64,000 nt of DNA from Actinomycetes bacterium (GCA_023404495.1 JAEYBE010000011.1:13093-77092), one strand, 5' to 3'. Shown: positions 16,193 to 24,885, numbered from the stretch's first letter. Numbers and translations are program-made. The notes: generated from the letters alone by a model not told the origin.

Positions 16193-17250
16193 TGGCCGAA
16201 GCTGCGCTCGATCGGGCCGGCGAAGTTCGCGGCGAAGACGCCTTCGATGTCGAGGCCGTCGACACATTCCTGAAGTCGCAGGTCGAACTGACCGGCGAGC
16301 CCGAGGTGACGCAGTTCCCCGGCGGTGCCTCCAATCTGACCTACCAGCTGACCTATCCAGATCGCGAGCTGATCCTGCGCCGCCCGCCCGGCGGGCAACT
16401 GCCCAAGTCCGGGCACGACATGCGTCGCGAATACAACGTCCAGGACAAGCTCGCGCCGGTCTTCCCCTATGTGCCCAGGATGATCGCCTTCTGCGAGGAC
16501 CACGCAGTTCTGGGCACCGATTTCTACGTGATGGAGAAGGTTCGCGGCGTGATCCTGCGCAAGAACCTGCCGTCAGGGATGACACTCGACGCCAGCCAGG
16601 CCCGCGCGCTCTCGACCAACTGGGTCGACCGCCTCGTCGACCTTCACGCGGTCGATCCGGCGGCCTGCGGACTTGAAGACCTGGGCAAGCGAGGCGGCTA
16701 CGTGGAGCGTCAGATCGCCGGATGGAGCAAGCGATACGAAGCTGCGCGCACACGCAACGTGCCGAGCTTCAAGAAGGTGATGCGCTGGTTGGATTCGAAT
16801 CGACCAGACGACGTCGCCAGCTGCATCATCCACAACGACTGGCGCCTGGACAACGTGGTGCTCGACGAGCACGACCCTGGGCGCATCATCGCGGTGCTCG
16901 ACTGGGAGATGGCGACGCTCGGCGACCCGCTTATGGATCTCGGCGCAACGCTTTCCTACTGGATCGAGCCAGGGGCAAAGGGGCTTGCCGAGCGCTTCCG
17001 CATGCAGCCGTCGAATCTCCCCGGAATGCTCTCGCGCGCCGAACTGATCGCGCACTACTTGGAGCGCAGTGGCCGCGACGCGGTGGATTTTCGCTTCTAC
17101 GAGGTCTACGGCTACTTCCGCCTGGCCGGGATCATCCAGCAGATCTACAAGCGCTACCACGACGGCGCCACCACTAACCCGCGCTTCAAGAACTTCTGGC
17201 TTGCGACTTGGTACTTGCACAGGCAGGCGCGGCAGGCGATGAAGAAGTGA
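16192..17250 (+). CDS. APH/ACAD10-like phosphotransferase family protein
   Basis: A 352-residue protein of the aminoglycoside phosphotransferase/choline kinase fold. The catalytic loop is IIHNDWRLDNVVLDEHDPG and the metal-binding motif is AVLDWEMATLGDPLMDLG. The nucleotide-binding region includes FPGGASNLTYQLTYPDRELILRRPP. In animals ACAD10/11 proteins fuse this kinase domain with an acyl-CoA dehydrogenase and act on 4-hydroxy fatty acids; the overlapping gene pair here suggests the same job, as an inference from family and context. Confidence 0.87.
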   Translation: MAEAALDRAGEVRGEDAFDVEAVDTFLKSQVELTGEPEVTQFPGGASNLTYQLTYPDRELILRRPPGGQLPKSGHDMRREYNVQDKLAPVFPYVPRMIAFCEDHAVLGTDFYVMEKVRGVILRKNLPSGMTLDASQARALSTNWVDRLVDLHAVDPAACGLEDLGKRGGYVERQIAGWSKRYEAARTRNVPSFKKVMRWLDSNRPDDVASCIIHNDWRLDNVVLDEHDPGRIIAVLDWEMATLGDPLMDLGATLSYWIEPGAKGLAERFRMQPSNLPGMLSRAELIAHYLERSGRDAVDFRFYEVYGYFRLAGIIQQIYKRYHDGATTNPRFKNFWLATWYLHRQARQAMKK

Positions 17251-17260
17251 GGGCCGCACG

Positions 17261-17947
17261 GTGCCGGTGATCCGCCTGATCCGGCATGGTCAGGCATCCT
17301 TTGGCTTGAAGAACTACGACCAGCTCTCAGAGCTGGGCGAGCGGCAGTCGCGGCTGCTCGGCGAGTCGCTGAAGGGCCGCGTGGGCGCGGTCGACCTGGT
17401 CGTCTGCGGTGCAATGGAGCGCCATGCCCAGACCGCCGCAGGCGCGCTTGAGGCGATGGGACTCGATCTCAAGCCCGAGATCGACCCGCGCTGGAACGAA
17501 TTCGATCACGAAGAGGTGATCGCTCGCCATAAGCCGATCTACCGCTCAAAGACGGTGATGGTCGCTGACCTTGCCCGCAAGGGCGACCCGCGCCGGCAGT
17601 TCCAACTGCTCTTTGATGACGCGCTGGCGCGCTGGACAGCGGGGCAGCATGACGCCGAGTACGGCGAGGCATGGCCGGCGTTCGTCGAGCGGGCGGTCGC
17701 CGGCCTGACGGCGCTGGCGGAGGAGTCCGGTGCAGAGAACATCCTCGTGTTCACCTCCGGCGGGCCGGTCAGCGCGGCTGCCTCGTCACTCCTGGGGATG
17801 TCGTCTGATGGCTGGATGCGGCTCAACCGCACTTGCGCCAACTGCTCGGAGACCAAGATCGTCGCCGGTCGCAGCGGGATCAGCCTCGTGACCTGGAACG
17901 CGCACCCGTGGTTTGACGCGGACCGCGAGCTGCTGTCCTACCGCTGA
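17261..17947 (+). CDS. histidine phosphatase family protein (phosphoglycerate mutase-like)
   Basis: A 228-residue protein with the RHG catalytic motif right at the N-terminus (IRLIRHGQASFG), where His is phosphorylated. The second part has the conserved region VVCGAMERHAQTAAGAL, and the second His motif is replaced by NILVFTSGGPVSAA, which is common in broad histidine phosphatases. The start is GTG 17261. It follows the kinase gene by 10 bp and is likely in the same operon; the substrate is unknown. Confidence 0.85.
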   Translation: MPVIRLIRHGQASFGLKNYDQLSELGERQSRLLGESLKGRVGAVDLVVCGAMERHAQTAAGALEAMGLDLKPEIDPRWNEFDHEEVIARHKPIYRSKTVMVADLARKGDPRRQFQLLFDDALARWTAGQHDAEYGEAWPAFVERAVAGLTALAEESGAENILVFTSGGPVSAAASSLLGMSSDGWMRLNRTCANCSETKIVAGRSGISLVTWNAHPWFDADRELLSYR

Positions 17948-17972
17948 GCCGCCTCGGCGGTATGTTGTGCGC

Positions 17973-18449
17973 GTGGACGACGAGACATCCAAGGAGCGCC
18001 ATAACCGCGAGCTGATCGAGTTGCTCAACGAGCTGCGCGTGTTGCTTCCGGGCACGCAGGTGATCTTCGCGTTCCTTCTGGCGGTGCCGTTCTCGGACCG
18101 CTTCAAGGAGATTGGAACCGCCGATCGCGCCCTCTACTTCATCACGCTTTGCAGCACAGCAATGTCTGCTCTGCTTCTGATCGCGCCGGGCGCGATGCAC
18201 CGGCTCGACTTCCGCTTGATCGACAAAGGAGCGATGATCAAGATCGCCACGCGGCTGGCGATCTGGGGCACAGTGTTCGTCGCTGTCTCAATGGTCGGCG
18301 CGCTGACGTTCGTCGCATTGCTGATTTACGGCGAGACCGCGGCGATCGTTGTGGGGGTGGTCGCCGCTGTGCTGTTCACAGGCGGCTGGTTCGTGATGCC
18401 GCTGCGCTGGCGGCGCAAGCATCCCGAAGAGCCGCGCCACGACACGTAG
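17973..18449 (+). CDS. DUF6328 family membrane protein
   Basis: I choose GTG 17973 (MDDETSKERHNRELIELLNELR), as family similarity starts there and earlier codons would overlap the previous gene. The 158-residue protein has a helical N-terminus with LLNELRVLLPGTQVIFAFLL and four membrane segments. Members are common in Actinobacteria and have no known function. The convergent tetR gene ends 3 bp away. Confidence 0.8.
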   Translation: MDDETSKERHNRELIELLNELRVLLPGTQVIFAFLLAVPFSDRFKEIGTADRALYFITLCSTAMSALLLIAPGAMHRLDFRLIDKGAMIKIATRLAIWGTVFVAVSMVGALTFVALLIYGETAAIVVGVVAAVLFTGGWFVMPLRWRRKHPEEPRHDT

Positions 18450-18452
18450 CGC

Positions 18453-19079
18453 TCAGTCGCGCGCAGCGACCCCGCCGAACATGAGCGCGACGCCGGCGTC
18501 AATCCAGCGCTGCCAGAGGTCGCGCGGAGCGTCCTCCGCGACCGCCCGCCTCGTGCCCTCGAAGATCAGGCCGACCAGCGCCTGCGCGGTGATCTCGATG
18601 TCCATGTCCTTGCGCAGGAATCCCTTGGTGACGCCGTTCTCCAGAAACATCGCCGTGCGGGCAGAAAAGACCTCGAAGGACCTGTGTGAAGCCTCCGGAT
18701 CGATCGCCAGCGACTGCACGTGGAGCAGGGCGTAGGCGTCAGGCGACGAGTCGAGCGTCTCGAACATCCGCTGCATGATGCGCTCGGTCTGCGCGCGATA
18801 TTCGCCGAGCGTCTCGCTGGCGTCGGGATCTTCGTCGGCGAGCGGCGACATGATGTCGAGGATCGCGCGATCGACCACTTGGACGGCGATGTCGCGCTTG
18901 TTCTCGAAGTAGCGGTAGACGGTGCCGTGACCGATCCCGAGGTCGGCCGCGATGTCGGCGATGCCGGTTTCGGCAAAGCCCTTCTCGGCGAAGATCCGCT
19001 GCGCTGCGTCGAGAATGTCCTCGCGGCGCGATTCGGCGCGCGCCGCGCGGCGCTCAGCTGCGGTGGCGACTGCCGTCAT
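18453..19079 (-). CDS. TetR family transcriptional regulator
   Basis: A 208-residue regulator. The N-terminal TetR helix-turn-helix domain is clear (REDILDAAQRIFAEKGFAET, then IADIAADLGIGHGTVYRYFE). The C-terminal ligand domain is all helical. It is the last gene of a minus-strand operon after the BVMO and SDR genes (ATGA overlap with the SDR). The 24-bp palindrome at 21500 is its most likely operator, which would make the operon autoregulated and induced by a BVMO/SDR substrate. Confidence 0.9.
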   Translation of the reverse strand: MTAVATAAERRAARAESRREDILDAAQRIFAEKGFAETGIADIAADLGIGHGTVYRYFENKRDIAVQVVDRAILDIMSPLADEDPDASETLGEYRAQTERIMQRMFETLDSSPDAYALLHVQSLAIDPEASHRSFEVFSARTAMFLENGVTKGFLRKDMDIEITAQALVGLIFEGTRRAVAEDAPRDLWQRWIDAGVALMFGGVAARD

Positions 19080-19951
19080 ACCTCTGCCTTGTCGCGCGTC
19101 CGCGAGCTTGATCCAGAGATGCGATCGTCGTACTTGTCGCGAGTCTTACGGTCGATCCGGGTGTGGTCGAGGAGACGGTGGACGCCGAAGAGCTTCTTGA
19201 GGCGCGAAAGGAGGCGCGTGGGGAAGAGCACCGGGAGCGCCGGCCAGACGCCGTACCAGCGGGGAATCGCAATTTCCTCGCGGCGGTTCTCGACCGACCC
19301 GACGATCGCCTCGGCGACCTGCTCGGGCTTGAGAATCCCTATGCGCTCGGTCGGCAGGCCGCTGGTCAGCTCGGTCTGCACCGCGTTGGGCATCACGGTC
19401 GAAATCGACACGCCGGTGCCGTCGAGCTCATCGCGCACGGCTCCCGAGAGTCCGACCACCGCGTGCTTGGTACCCGAGTAGACGGCAAGGCCCGGGACCG
19501 CGAACTTGCCCGCCATCGAGGCGACGTTGACCACATGACCCTTGCCGCGCTCGATCATCTTCGGCAGGACCAGCCGCATGCCGATGATCGGTCCGCGGTA
19601 GTTGACGTCGATCTGCGTTTCGATCAGTTGCTCAGACTCTTCAAGGAACGGGCCGGCGGGCATGATGCCGGCGTTGTTGACGAGCACGTCGATCGGGCCG
19701 CTGATTTCGGCGGCCTCGTCGAGGAAGGCCGCGAACGACTCGCGGTCGGTGACATCGAGCTTGAGTCCGCGCGCCTGCGGTCCGATCGCTGCTGCCGCGT
19801 CCTTGGTCGACTGCTCGTCGAGGTCGCCGATCACGACCTTTGCGCCCTGGGCGTGGAAGATCTTCGCCGCCTCAAAGCCGATGCCGCGCGCGCCGCCGGT
19901 GATCGCGACTGTCGCTCCTGCGAGCTGGATGGGTGTGGGTTTGCGGTTCAT
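19076..19951 (-). CDS. short-chain dehydrogenase/reductase
   Basis: A 291-residue classical SDR. The NAD(P)-binding motif is TGGARGIGFEAAKIF, the strand motif is VNNAGIMPAG, and the catalytic residues lie in NVASMAGKF (Ser) and YSGTKHAVVG (Tyr, Lys). The C-terminal extension (LPVLFPTRLLSRLKKLFG) is amphipathic and may touch the membrane. It overlaps both neighbours by 4 bp and probably interconverts an alcohol and a ketone feeding or following the BVMO. Confidence 0.92.
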   Translation of the reverse strand: MNRKPTPIQLAGATVAITGGARGIGFEAAKIFHAQGAKVVIGDLDEQSTKDAAAAIGPQARGLKLDVTDRESFAAFLDEAAEISGPIDVLVNNAGIMPAGPFLEESEQLIETQIDVNYRGPIIGMRLVLPKMIERGKGHVVNVASMAGKFAVPGLAVYSGTKHAVVGLSGAVRDELDGTGVSISTVMPNAVQTELTSGLPTERIGILKPEQVAEAIVGSVENRREEIAIPRWYGVWPALPVLFPTRLLSRLKKLFGVHRLLDHTRIDRKTRDKYDDRISGSSSRTRDKAEV

Positions 19952-21456
19952 GCGGGCACTGCATCTTTCTCGGTTTCGGCCGGTGTGGGAACTTCCGGCA
20001 TCGTGAGTTCGTAGTCGGACAGATCAAATTCTCTTGTATCGCGCTTGAAGCGCACTGTGGTCCAGGGGTAGATCGCCGAGTTGCGGCCGGTGGCGTCGAT
20101 GTAGTAGCTCGAACAGCCGCCATCATTCCAGACCGTGCCGCGCAGGGCGTCCTGTACCTGCGCATTCCAGACGTTCTGGACATGCTCGTCGACTTCGATG
20201 CTCTTGGCGCCGGCGGCCTCGGCCGCCTCGATGCCGCGCACGATGTAGTCGCTTAGCAACTCGACCAGGGTCGTCACGGAGCCGTGACCATTGCCGACGT
20301 TGGGGCCGAGCAGTACGAAGGCGTTGGGGTAGCCATTTACCGCGACAGTCTGGTAGGCGAACGGGCTGCCCTGCCAATGCTCGGCGAGCAGCTCGCCGCC
20401 GCGGCCGCGCACGCGCCGGGCGATGTCGGGGTCGGTGACCTTGAACCCGGTCGAATAGATGATCACGTCGGCGTCGTGGTGGTTGCCGCTGGAGTCGATG
20501 AGGCCGGTTTCGTCGATTGCCTGCACGCCGTCGGAGACGACCGTGGCATTGCTCGCGGTAATCGCCGGATACCACTGGTTGGAGAAGAGGATTCGCTTGC
20601 AACCCATCGCGAACTGGGGGGTCAGGCGCTCGCGCAGTGCCGGGTCGTCGACCTGCCGGGCGAGGTGCCAGCGGCCGATCCGCTCGAGCGGACGCATCGT
20701 GCGTGGGCTGCGCTCGAGCAGCTGGAGGCCTTCGCTGGCTGCGTAGATCAGATCGGCGACGCGCTGGTTGATCCAGGTGAAGCGCCGGTACATCGCCTTC
20801 TTCCACCTGCTCGCGCGGCGGTTCATGCGCGGCATCACCCAGGGGGCGGTGCGCTGGAAGAGGATCAGCTCCTTGACCTGCTTCTGGATCACCGGCACAT
20901 ACTGGATCGCCGATGCGCCGGTGCCGATCACCGCGACGCGTTTGCCGGTCAGATCGACCGAGTGGTCCCACTTGGCTGTATGGAAGGCCTCGCCCTTGAA
21001 GCTGTCGACACCGTCGATGTCCGGGAAATCTGCCTCATGCATCGGCCCGGCGCAGGCGATCACGTACTTGGCGTGGATCTCGCCCTGGTTGGTTGTGACT
21101 CGCCAGTGGCCGGCGTCCTCGTCCCAGTCGGCGGTCTGCGCCTCCGTGTTGAACTGCGCGTGGGGGAGGACGCCGAAGCGCTCCGCGGTCTGGTCGAGGT
21201 ATTGCTCGATCTGCGGCTGCAACGCGAACGTGTAGTCCCAGTCGGGATTGCGCGCGAAGCTGAAGGAGTAGATGATCGACGGGGTATCGGCGCCTGCCAT
21301 CGGATAGGTGTTCTCGCGCCATGTGCCGCCGAGCTTGTGGGCCTTCTCGATCAGCACGAAATCTTCGATGCCGGAACGCTTGAGCCGGATCGCGGCACCG
21401 ATGCCGCTGTATCCGCCGCCAATGATGAGCACTTTCGTCTGCTGTGCGCTGGTCAC
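19948..21456 (-). CDS. flavin-containing Baeyer-Villiger-type monooxygenase
   Basis: A 502-residue FAD/NADPH enzyme. The first dinucleotide motif is IIGGGYSGIGAAIRLKRSG, the second is AVIGTGASAIQYVPVI, and between them the BVMO fingerprint reads FKGEAFHTAKWDHSV. The C-terminal GPNVGNGHGSVTTLVE region is usual in these enzymes. It inserts oxygen next to a ketone or hydroxylates substrates; the context with an SDR suggests a ketone/steroid- or alkanone-type pathway. First gene of the BVMO-SDR-TetR operon. Confidence 0.92.
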   Translation of the reverse strand: MTSAQQTKVLIIGGGYSGIGAAIRLKRSGIEDFVLIEKAHKLGGTWRENTYPMAGADTPSIIYSFSFARNPDWDYTFALQPQIEQYLDQTAERFGVLPHAQFNTEAQTADWDEDAGHWRVTTNQGEIHAKYVIACAGPMHEADFPDIDGVDSFKGEAFHTAKWDHSVDLTGKRVAVIGTGASAIQYVPVIQKQVKELILFQRTAPWVMPRMNRRASRWKKAMYRRFTWINQRVADLIYAASEGLQLLERSPRTMRPLERIGRWHLARQVDDPALRERLTPQFAMGCKRILFSNQWYPAITASNATVVSDGVQAIDETGLIDSSGNHHDADVIIYSTGFKVTDPDIARRVRGRGGELLAEHWQGSPFAYQTVAVNGYPNAFVLLGPNVGNGHGSVTTLVELLSDYIVRGIEAAEAAGAKSIEVDEHVQNVWNAQVQDALRGTVWNDGGCSSYYIDATGRNSAIYPWTTVRFKRDTREFDLSDYELTMPEVPTPAETEKDAVPA

Positions 21457-21499
21457 GCGTGGAACCCCCGTCGGGTGGCTTGGGAATGGGAAGGACGCT

Positions 21500-21523
21500 T
21501 GCGGAATGACATGTCATTCCGCA
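21500..21523. promoter_or_regulatory. 24-bp perfect palindrome, likely TetR operator
   Basis: Each 12-bp half is TGCGGAATGACA or its exact reverse complement, so all 24 positions pair. It lies 44 bp upstream of the BVMO start, inside the 228-bp divergent gap with the gene at 21685. Perfect palindromes with a GAATGACA half-site are typical TetR-family operators, and the operon ends in a tetR gene. Confidence 0.75.
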
Positions 21524-21562
21524 ACTGCGATCGACCACACTACCGCACCCAAGCCGGGTTTG

Positions 21563-21597
21563 TTCGCAAGTCTGCGCTCCGAGCGCAGACTTGCGAA
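21563..21597. promoter_or_regulatory. 35-bp hairpin (16-bp stem, 3-base loop)
   Basis: TTCGCAAGTCTGCGCT and its exact reverse complement flank the loop CCG. No T run follows on either strand. It sits between the TetR-type palindrome and the start at 21685, so it could be a second operator or a transcription barrier between the divergent promoters. Confidence 0.55.
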
Positions 21598-21684
21598 GAA
21601 TTCACGCTTGACAATCGGTGCAATCCGTTTCGCTCCTACCGCGCGACAAAGAGGCAAGCTGTGTGTTCGGAAGAAAGAACCCTG

Positions 21685-22761
21685 ATGCCCCGCTCGGCAC
21701 CGACAGCTCACCACCTTCGCGCGCGCCTCGTCGTAGGCGGGCTGCTCGCTGCTCTCGCGCTCGCGGTTATCGCTGCCGTGCCAAAGCCGGCTGTGGCCGC
21801 CTCCGCCTTCCAGGGCCAGGGCATGTGGATCTGGTACGTCCAGCAGGCAGAGGGCGGCAACGTCGAGAAGATCGTCGCCAAGGCCAAGAAGTACAAGATC
21901 AAGACCCTCTACATCAAGAGCTCCGACGGGGCCAATTGGTGGAAGCAGTGGGACCAGTACGCCGCCAAGTTCAAGGCGCGCGGATTGAAGGTCTGCGCCT
22001 GGCAGTACGTCTACGGCAGCTACCCCTACGTCGAGGCCGAACTCGCGTCACGCGCGGCAAAGGCCGGCGCCGACTGCATCGTGATCGATGCCGAGGTCGA
22101 GTACAAGAACCGCTACACGTCGGCCCGCCGGTACATCACGCGCCTACGGCAGCAGATCGGCACGCAGTATCCGGTCGGGTTCACGAGCTTCGCCTATCCG
22201 GACTTCCACCCGACGATTCCCTACAGCGTCTTCCTGGGGCCGGGCGGCGCGCAGTGGAATCTGCCGCAGATGTACTTCTGGGCGTTTCGCTCTGAGATCC
22301 CCAACGTCTACAGCCACACGTACAGCTACAACCAGATCTACCAGCGCCCGATTCATCCGCTAGGACAGACCTACGGAAAGGTCCCGTACGCCAAGGCGCT
22401 CACTTTCCGTAAGTACGCCAAGCGCTACCGCGCCAAGGGCTACAGCTGGTGGGTCTGGCACGAGACGCGCCCCAAGACCTGGTCGGCGCTGCGCGCGACG
22501 CTGCCGAAGGTTGCGGCCAAGCCGGCGACGCCGTATCCGCTGCTGCGCCAGGGCTACAAGAGCGACATGGTCCGGTGGGCCAAGCTCAAGCTCAACGCCG
22601 CAGGCGCCAAGCTTTCGACCAACATCAGCTTTGACGCCAAGATGACGGCCGCGGTCAAGGACTTCCAGACGCGCCGCGGCCTCGCGGTGACCGGTCAGGT
22701 CGATCTGGCCACCTGGCCGGAGCTGCAGAAGGTGCAGCTCCCGCCGCTGGACCTCGGCTGA
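21685..22761 (+). CDS. secreted glycosidase-like protein with C-terminal peptidoglycan-binding domain
   Basis: The start is ATG 21685 with GGAAGAAAGAA before it; the open frame runs much further upstream but that part is antisense to the BVMO. The 358-residue protein has an N-terminal signal peptide (VVGGLLAALALAVIAAVPKPAVAA). A TIM-barrel-like region follows, with GMWIWYVQQAEGG at its start and ADCIVIDAEVEYKN near the middle, where acidic residues recall GH25/DUF4015-type hydrolases. It ends in a PG_binding_1 domain (LLRQGYKSDMVRWAKLKLNA, then KDFQTRRGLAVTGQVDLATW). It likely acts on the cell wall. Confidence 0.75.
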   Translation: MPRSAPTAHHLRARLVVGGLLAALALAVIAAVPKPAVAASAFQGQGMWIWYVQQAEGGNVEKIVAKAKKYKIKTLYIKSSDGANWWKQWDQYAAKFKARGLKVCAWQYVYGSYPYVEAELASRAAKAGADCIVIDAEVEYKNRYTSARRYITRLRQQIGTQYPVGFTSFAYPDFHPTIPYSVFLGPGGAQWNLPQMYFWAFRSEIPNVYSHTYSYNQIYQRPIHPLGQTYGKVPYAKALTFRKYAKRYRAKGYSWWVWHETRPKTWSALRATLPKVAAKPATPYPLLRQGYKSDMVRWAKLKLNAAGAKLSTNISFDAKMTAAVKDFQTRRGLAVTGQVDLATWPELQKVQLPPLDLG

Positions 22762-22798
22762 GACGACCGCCGCCGCACCGCCTCGTACGCTGCCGCGC

Positions 22799-23590
22799 GT
22801 GCTCGTGCTGCTGCCGCCATCGGAAGGCAAGACCGACGCGCCTGAGGGCGCCGCGCCAGTTGATCTCGCCGCGCTCGTCCACCCGGAGCTGACGCCCCAG
22901 CGAGAAAAGCTGATCGAAAAGCTCGATGCGCTCACTCGCGTGCAACCGGCGCGCGCACTCAAGGCGCTGGGCCTCGGCAAGTCGCAGGCCGCGGAGATCT
23001 CCCGCAACTCGCGACTGCTCGAGAAACCGGCCGCACCGGCGGCGGATGTCTACACCGGCGTCCTGTACCAGTACCTCGACCTGCACTCGCTGAAAGCGGC
23101 CGACCGCAAGCGCGCCGCCGAGCGAATACTGATCCAGTCGGCGCTCTGGGGCGTCGTGCGACTGGAGGATCGGATTCCCGCCTACAGACTCGGGATCGGC
23201 GCTTCGCTGCCGCGGATGAAAGGGCTCGCCGCTTGGTGGAAGCCGGCGCTCGCGGCCGCGCTGCCGAGCGAAGGACTGGTGGTCGACATGCGCTCCGGTG
23301 GATACGCCGCGGCGTGGACACCGGCGAATGGGGTGGTGCTGGGCGTGCGGGTCTTCGTCGAGGAAGCGGGCGAGCGCTCGGTCGTGACGCACATGGCCAA
23401 GGCGACGCGCGGCGATGTGGCGCGGATCTTGGTCGAGGCGAAGTCGGCCTCGGACGATCCCCATGGGGTCCAGAAGATCGTCGACGCCGCAGGCCTGCGC
23501 ACCGAGCTGGTGGAGCCGGCCAAAGCCGGCTCCCCATGGAATCTCGATGTGATTCTCAGCGAGCGAGTCGGGAGACTCACCAAGAACTGA
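22799..23590 (+). CDS. yaaA: YaaA family (UPF0246) peroxide stress protein
   Basis: A 263-residue protein of the YaaA/DUF328 family. The N-terminus VLLPPSEGKTDAPEG is diagnostic, and other family regions are TRVQPARALKALGLGKSQ, YTGVLYQYLDL and VVTHMAKATRGDVARIL. In E. coli YaaA lowers intracellular iron and limits hydroxyl-radical damage. The start is GTG 22799, with only 37 bp after the previous gene. Confidence 0.9.
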   Translation: MLVLLPPSEGKTDAPEGAAPVDLAALVHPELTPQREKLIEKLDALTRVQPARALKALGLGKSQAAEISRNSRLLEKPAAPAADVYTGVLYQYLDLHSLKAADRKRAAERILIQSALWGVVRLEDRIPAYRLGIGASLPRMKGLAAWWKPALAAALPSEGLVVDMRSGGYAAAWTPANGVVLGVRVFVEEAGERSVVTHMAKATRGDVARILVEAKSASDDPHGVQKIVDAAGLRTELVEPAKAGSPWNLDVILSERVGRLTKN

Positions 23591-23604
23591 GAACCGAGGA
23601 ACAT

Positions 23605-23689
<85 letters not shown>

Positions 23690-23720
23690 GAGGGCACGGG
23701 GAGTGTAGTTGCCCCGCGGA

Positions 23721-24380
23721 TCAGCCTTCCGGCGTCAACACCATCTGCGTATTCATGAACTCCGCCACGATCTTGCCCTCGCTGCGGATCGCGACCATCC
23801 ACACCTGGGTGCGAGCGCCGACGTGCAACGGCGTGGCCTCGGCGTCGAGCGTCATGCCCGCGCGGCCGGCGCCGATCACGTTGACCTTCAGATCTTGAGA
23901 TGAAAAGACTTGCCCTTCGCGCAGGTTCTCGCGCGTGCCCCAGCCGGCGACGGTGTCGCCGAGCGTCGCCCAGACGCCGCCGTGCATGAACTTGCCGCTG
24001 TGCAGGTGGCGCTCGTCGATCTTCATGCGACCGACCGCGCGGTCCTTGCCGATCTCGATTGCCTCGATTCCGAGGTGGGTCGCGTACGGGCCTTGCGGAA
24101 GGTCGAGCGGCTCGACTGAAGGAGTGCGTTCCGATCCCTCACGTCCGACGGCCTCAGGCGGCACCTCGCTGGTCGACTTCTTCGGCGCGTCGCCCTTGGG
24201 CTCAAGCAGCACCTGCGTGCAGATGAAGTTCGCGACTTGCACGTCCTCGCGCGCGATGCGCACTTCCCAGACATGTGTGCGCTGTCCGACGTGCAGCGGC
24301 ACCGCGAGTGCCAGCAACTCGTCGCCCGCGCGAGCCGTGTGGAAGATGTTCGTCTTCATCTCGGCGGTGGTGGGCGACAA
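23721..24380 (-). pseudogene. tandem-hotdog thioesterase, 5' end lost at the phage junction
   Basis: Acyl-CoA thioesterases of this kind have two hotdog folds. The second is complete (YATHLGIEAIEIGKDRAVGR, then HSGKFMHGGVWATLGDT, to the C-terminus). The first keeps only its C-terminal half, from about SPTTAEMKTNIFHTARAGDE to ANFICTQVLLEP; the roughly 65-70 residues with its own HGG active-site helix are missing. Upstream of about 24380 the frame stays open to 24479 but reads unrelated sequence with no recognisable domain. The missing half should lie at the far end of the inserted element, outside the window. Confidence 0.75.
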
Positions 24381-24386
24381 AGGCTG

Positions 24387-24425
24387 CCGAGCGTGAGGCT
24401 CGGGAGTCCAAAGTACCGCCGGTAC
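24387..24425. repeat. two small inverted repeats at the phage-host border
   Basis: CCGAGC/GCTCGG (24387-24392 and 24398-24403, 5-base loop) and GTACCG/CGGTAC (24413-24418 and 24420-24425) lie side by side immediately right of the point where the thioesterase sequence stops. They could be recombinase-binding sites or a remnant terminator; the crossover base is not known. Confidence 0.45.
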
Positions 24426-24462
24426 CCGGTTCTTGTCAATACCGCGTCTGGACGTTTGTTCG

Positions 24463-24885
24463 ATGAAGCGGGGCAGCAACTTCTTCGAGCGCGAGGATGC
24501 CCAGGATCGGCTTGACGATCCGCTCCCACCGCTAGACGCTCATCCCGACGCCGGCCGTTGTGCGGAGGTTGAGGGCGAGACCCTGGTCGAACAGGCCGTG
24601 GTGTGGCTCACGCACGCTCTGGGCGATAGCCACTTGGCGGCGGCTCGCGTTGCCGATCAACTCCCCGGCTATCTCCGGCCGGGAGCAAACAGGCGCGTCC
24701 CGATTAGCAGCGCGAAGAAGCGTCAGGTCTTCGAGCGAGACGCCTATCGATGCGTCGAATGCGGTGGGTGGAAATCGCTGGAGATCGACCACATCATCCC
24801 GGTCTCCAAAGGCGGCACGAACGCCATACGGAACCTCCAGACGCTCTGCAAATCGTGCAACACCGCCAAGAAGGATCGCGTATGA
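24463..24885 (+). CDS. HNH endonuclease
   Basis: A nicking or cutting nuclease of 140 residues from ATG 24463. The C-terminal half is a standard HNH domain: RQVFERDAYRCVECGG, then LEIDHIIPVSKGG, then NLQTLCKSCNTAKKDR, with two CxxC zinc pairs. The N-terminal 75 residues (MKRGSNFFEREDAQDRLDDP onward) match nothing I know and could be border sequence, so the true start may be later. Its stop overlaps the start of the replication gene. Confidence 0.82.
   Translation: MKRGSNFFEREDAQDRLDDPLPPLDAHPDAGRCAEVEGETLVEQAVVWLTHALGDSHLAAARVADQLPGYLRPGANRRVPISSAKKRQVFERDAYRCVECGGWKSLEIDHIIPVSKGGTNAIRNLQTLCKSCNTAKKDRV

Noticed and set aside
15167..16753. 528-codon antisense frame over the acyl-CoA dehydrogenase
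   Set aside because: A GC-rich shadow of a clear gene; sequence is Arg/His/Gly-rich without domains.
20284..21684. Long in-frame extension upstream of the peptidoglycan-binding protein
   Set aside because: It is antisense to the BVMO gene; the signal peptide and ribosome-binding site support ATG 21685.
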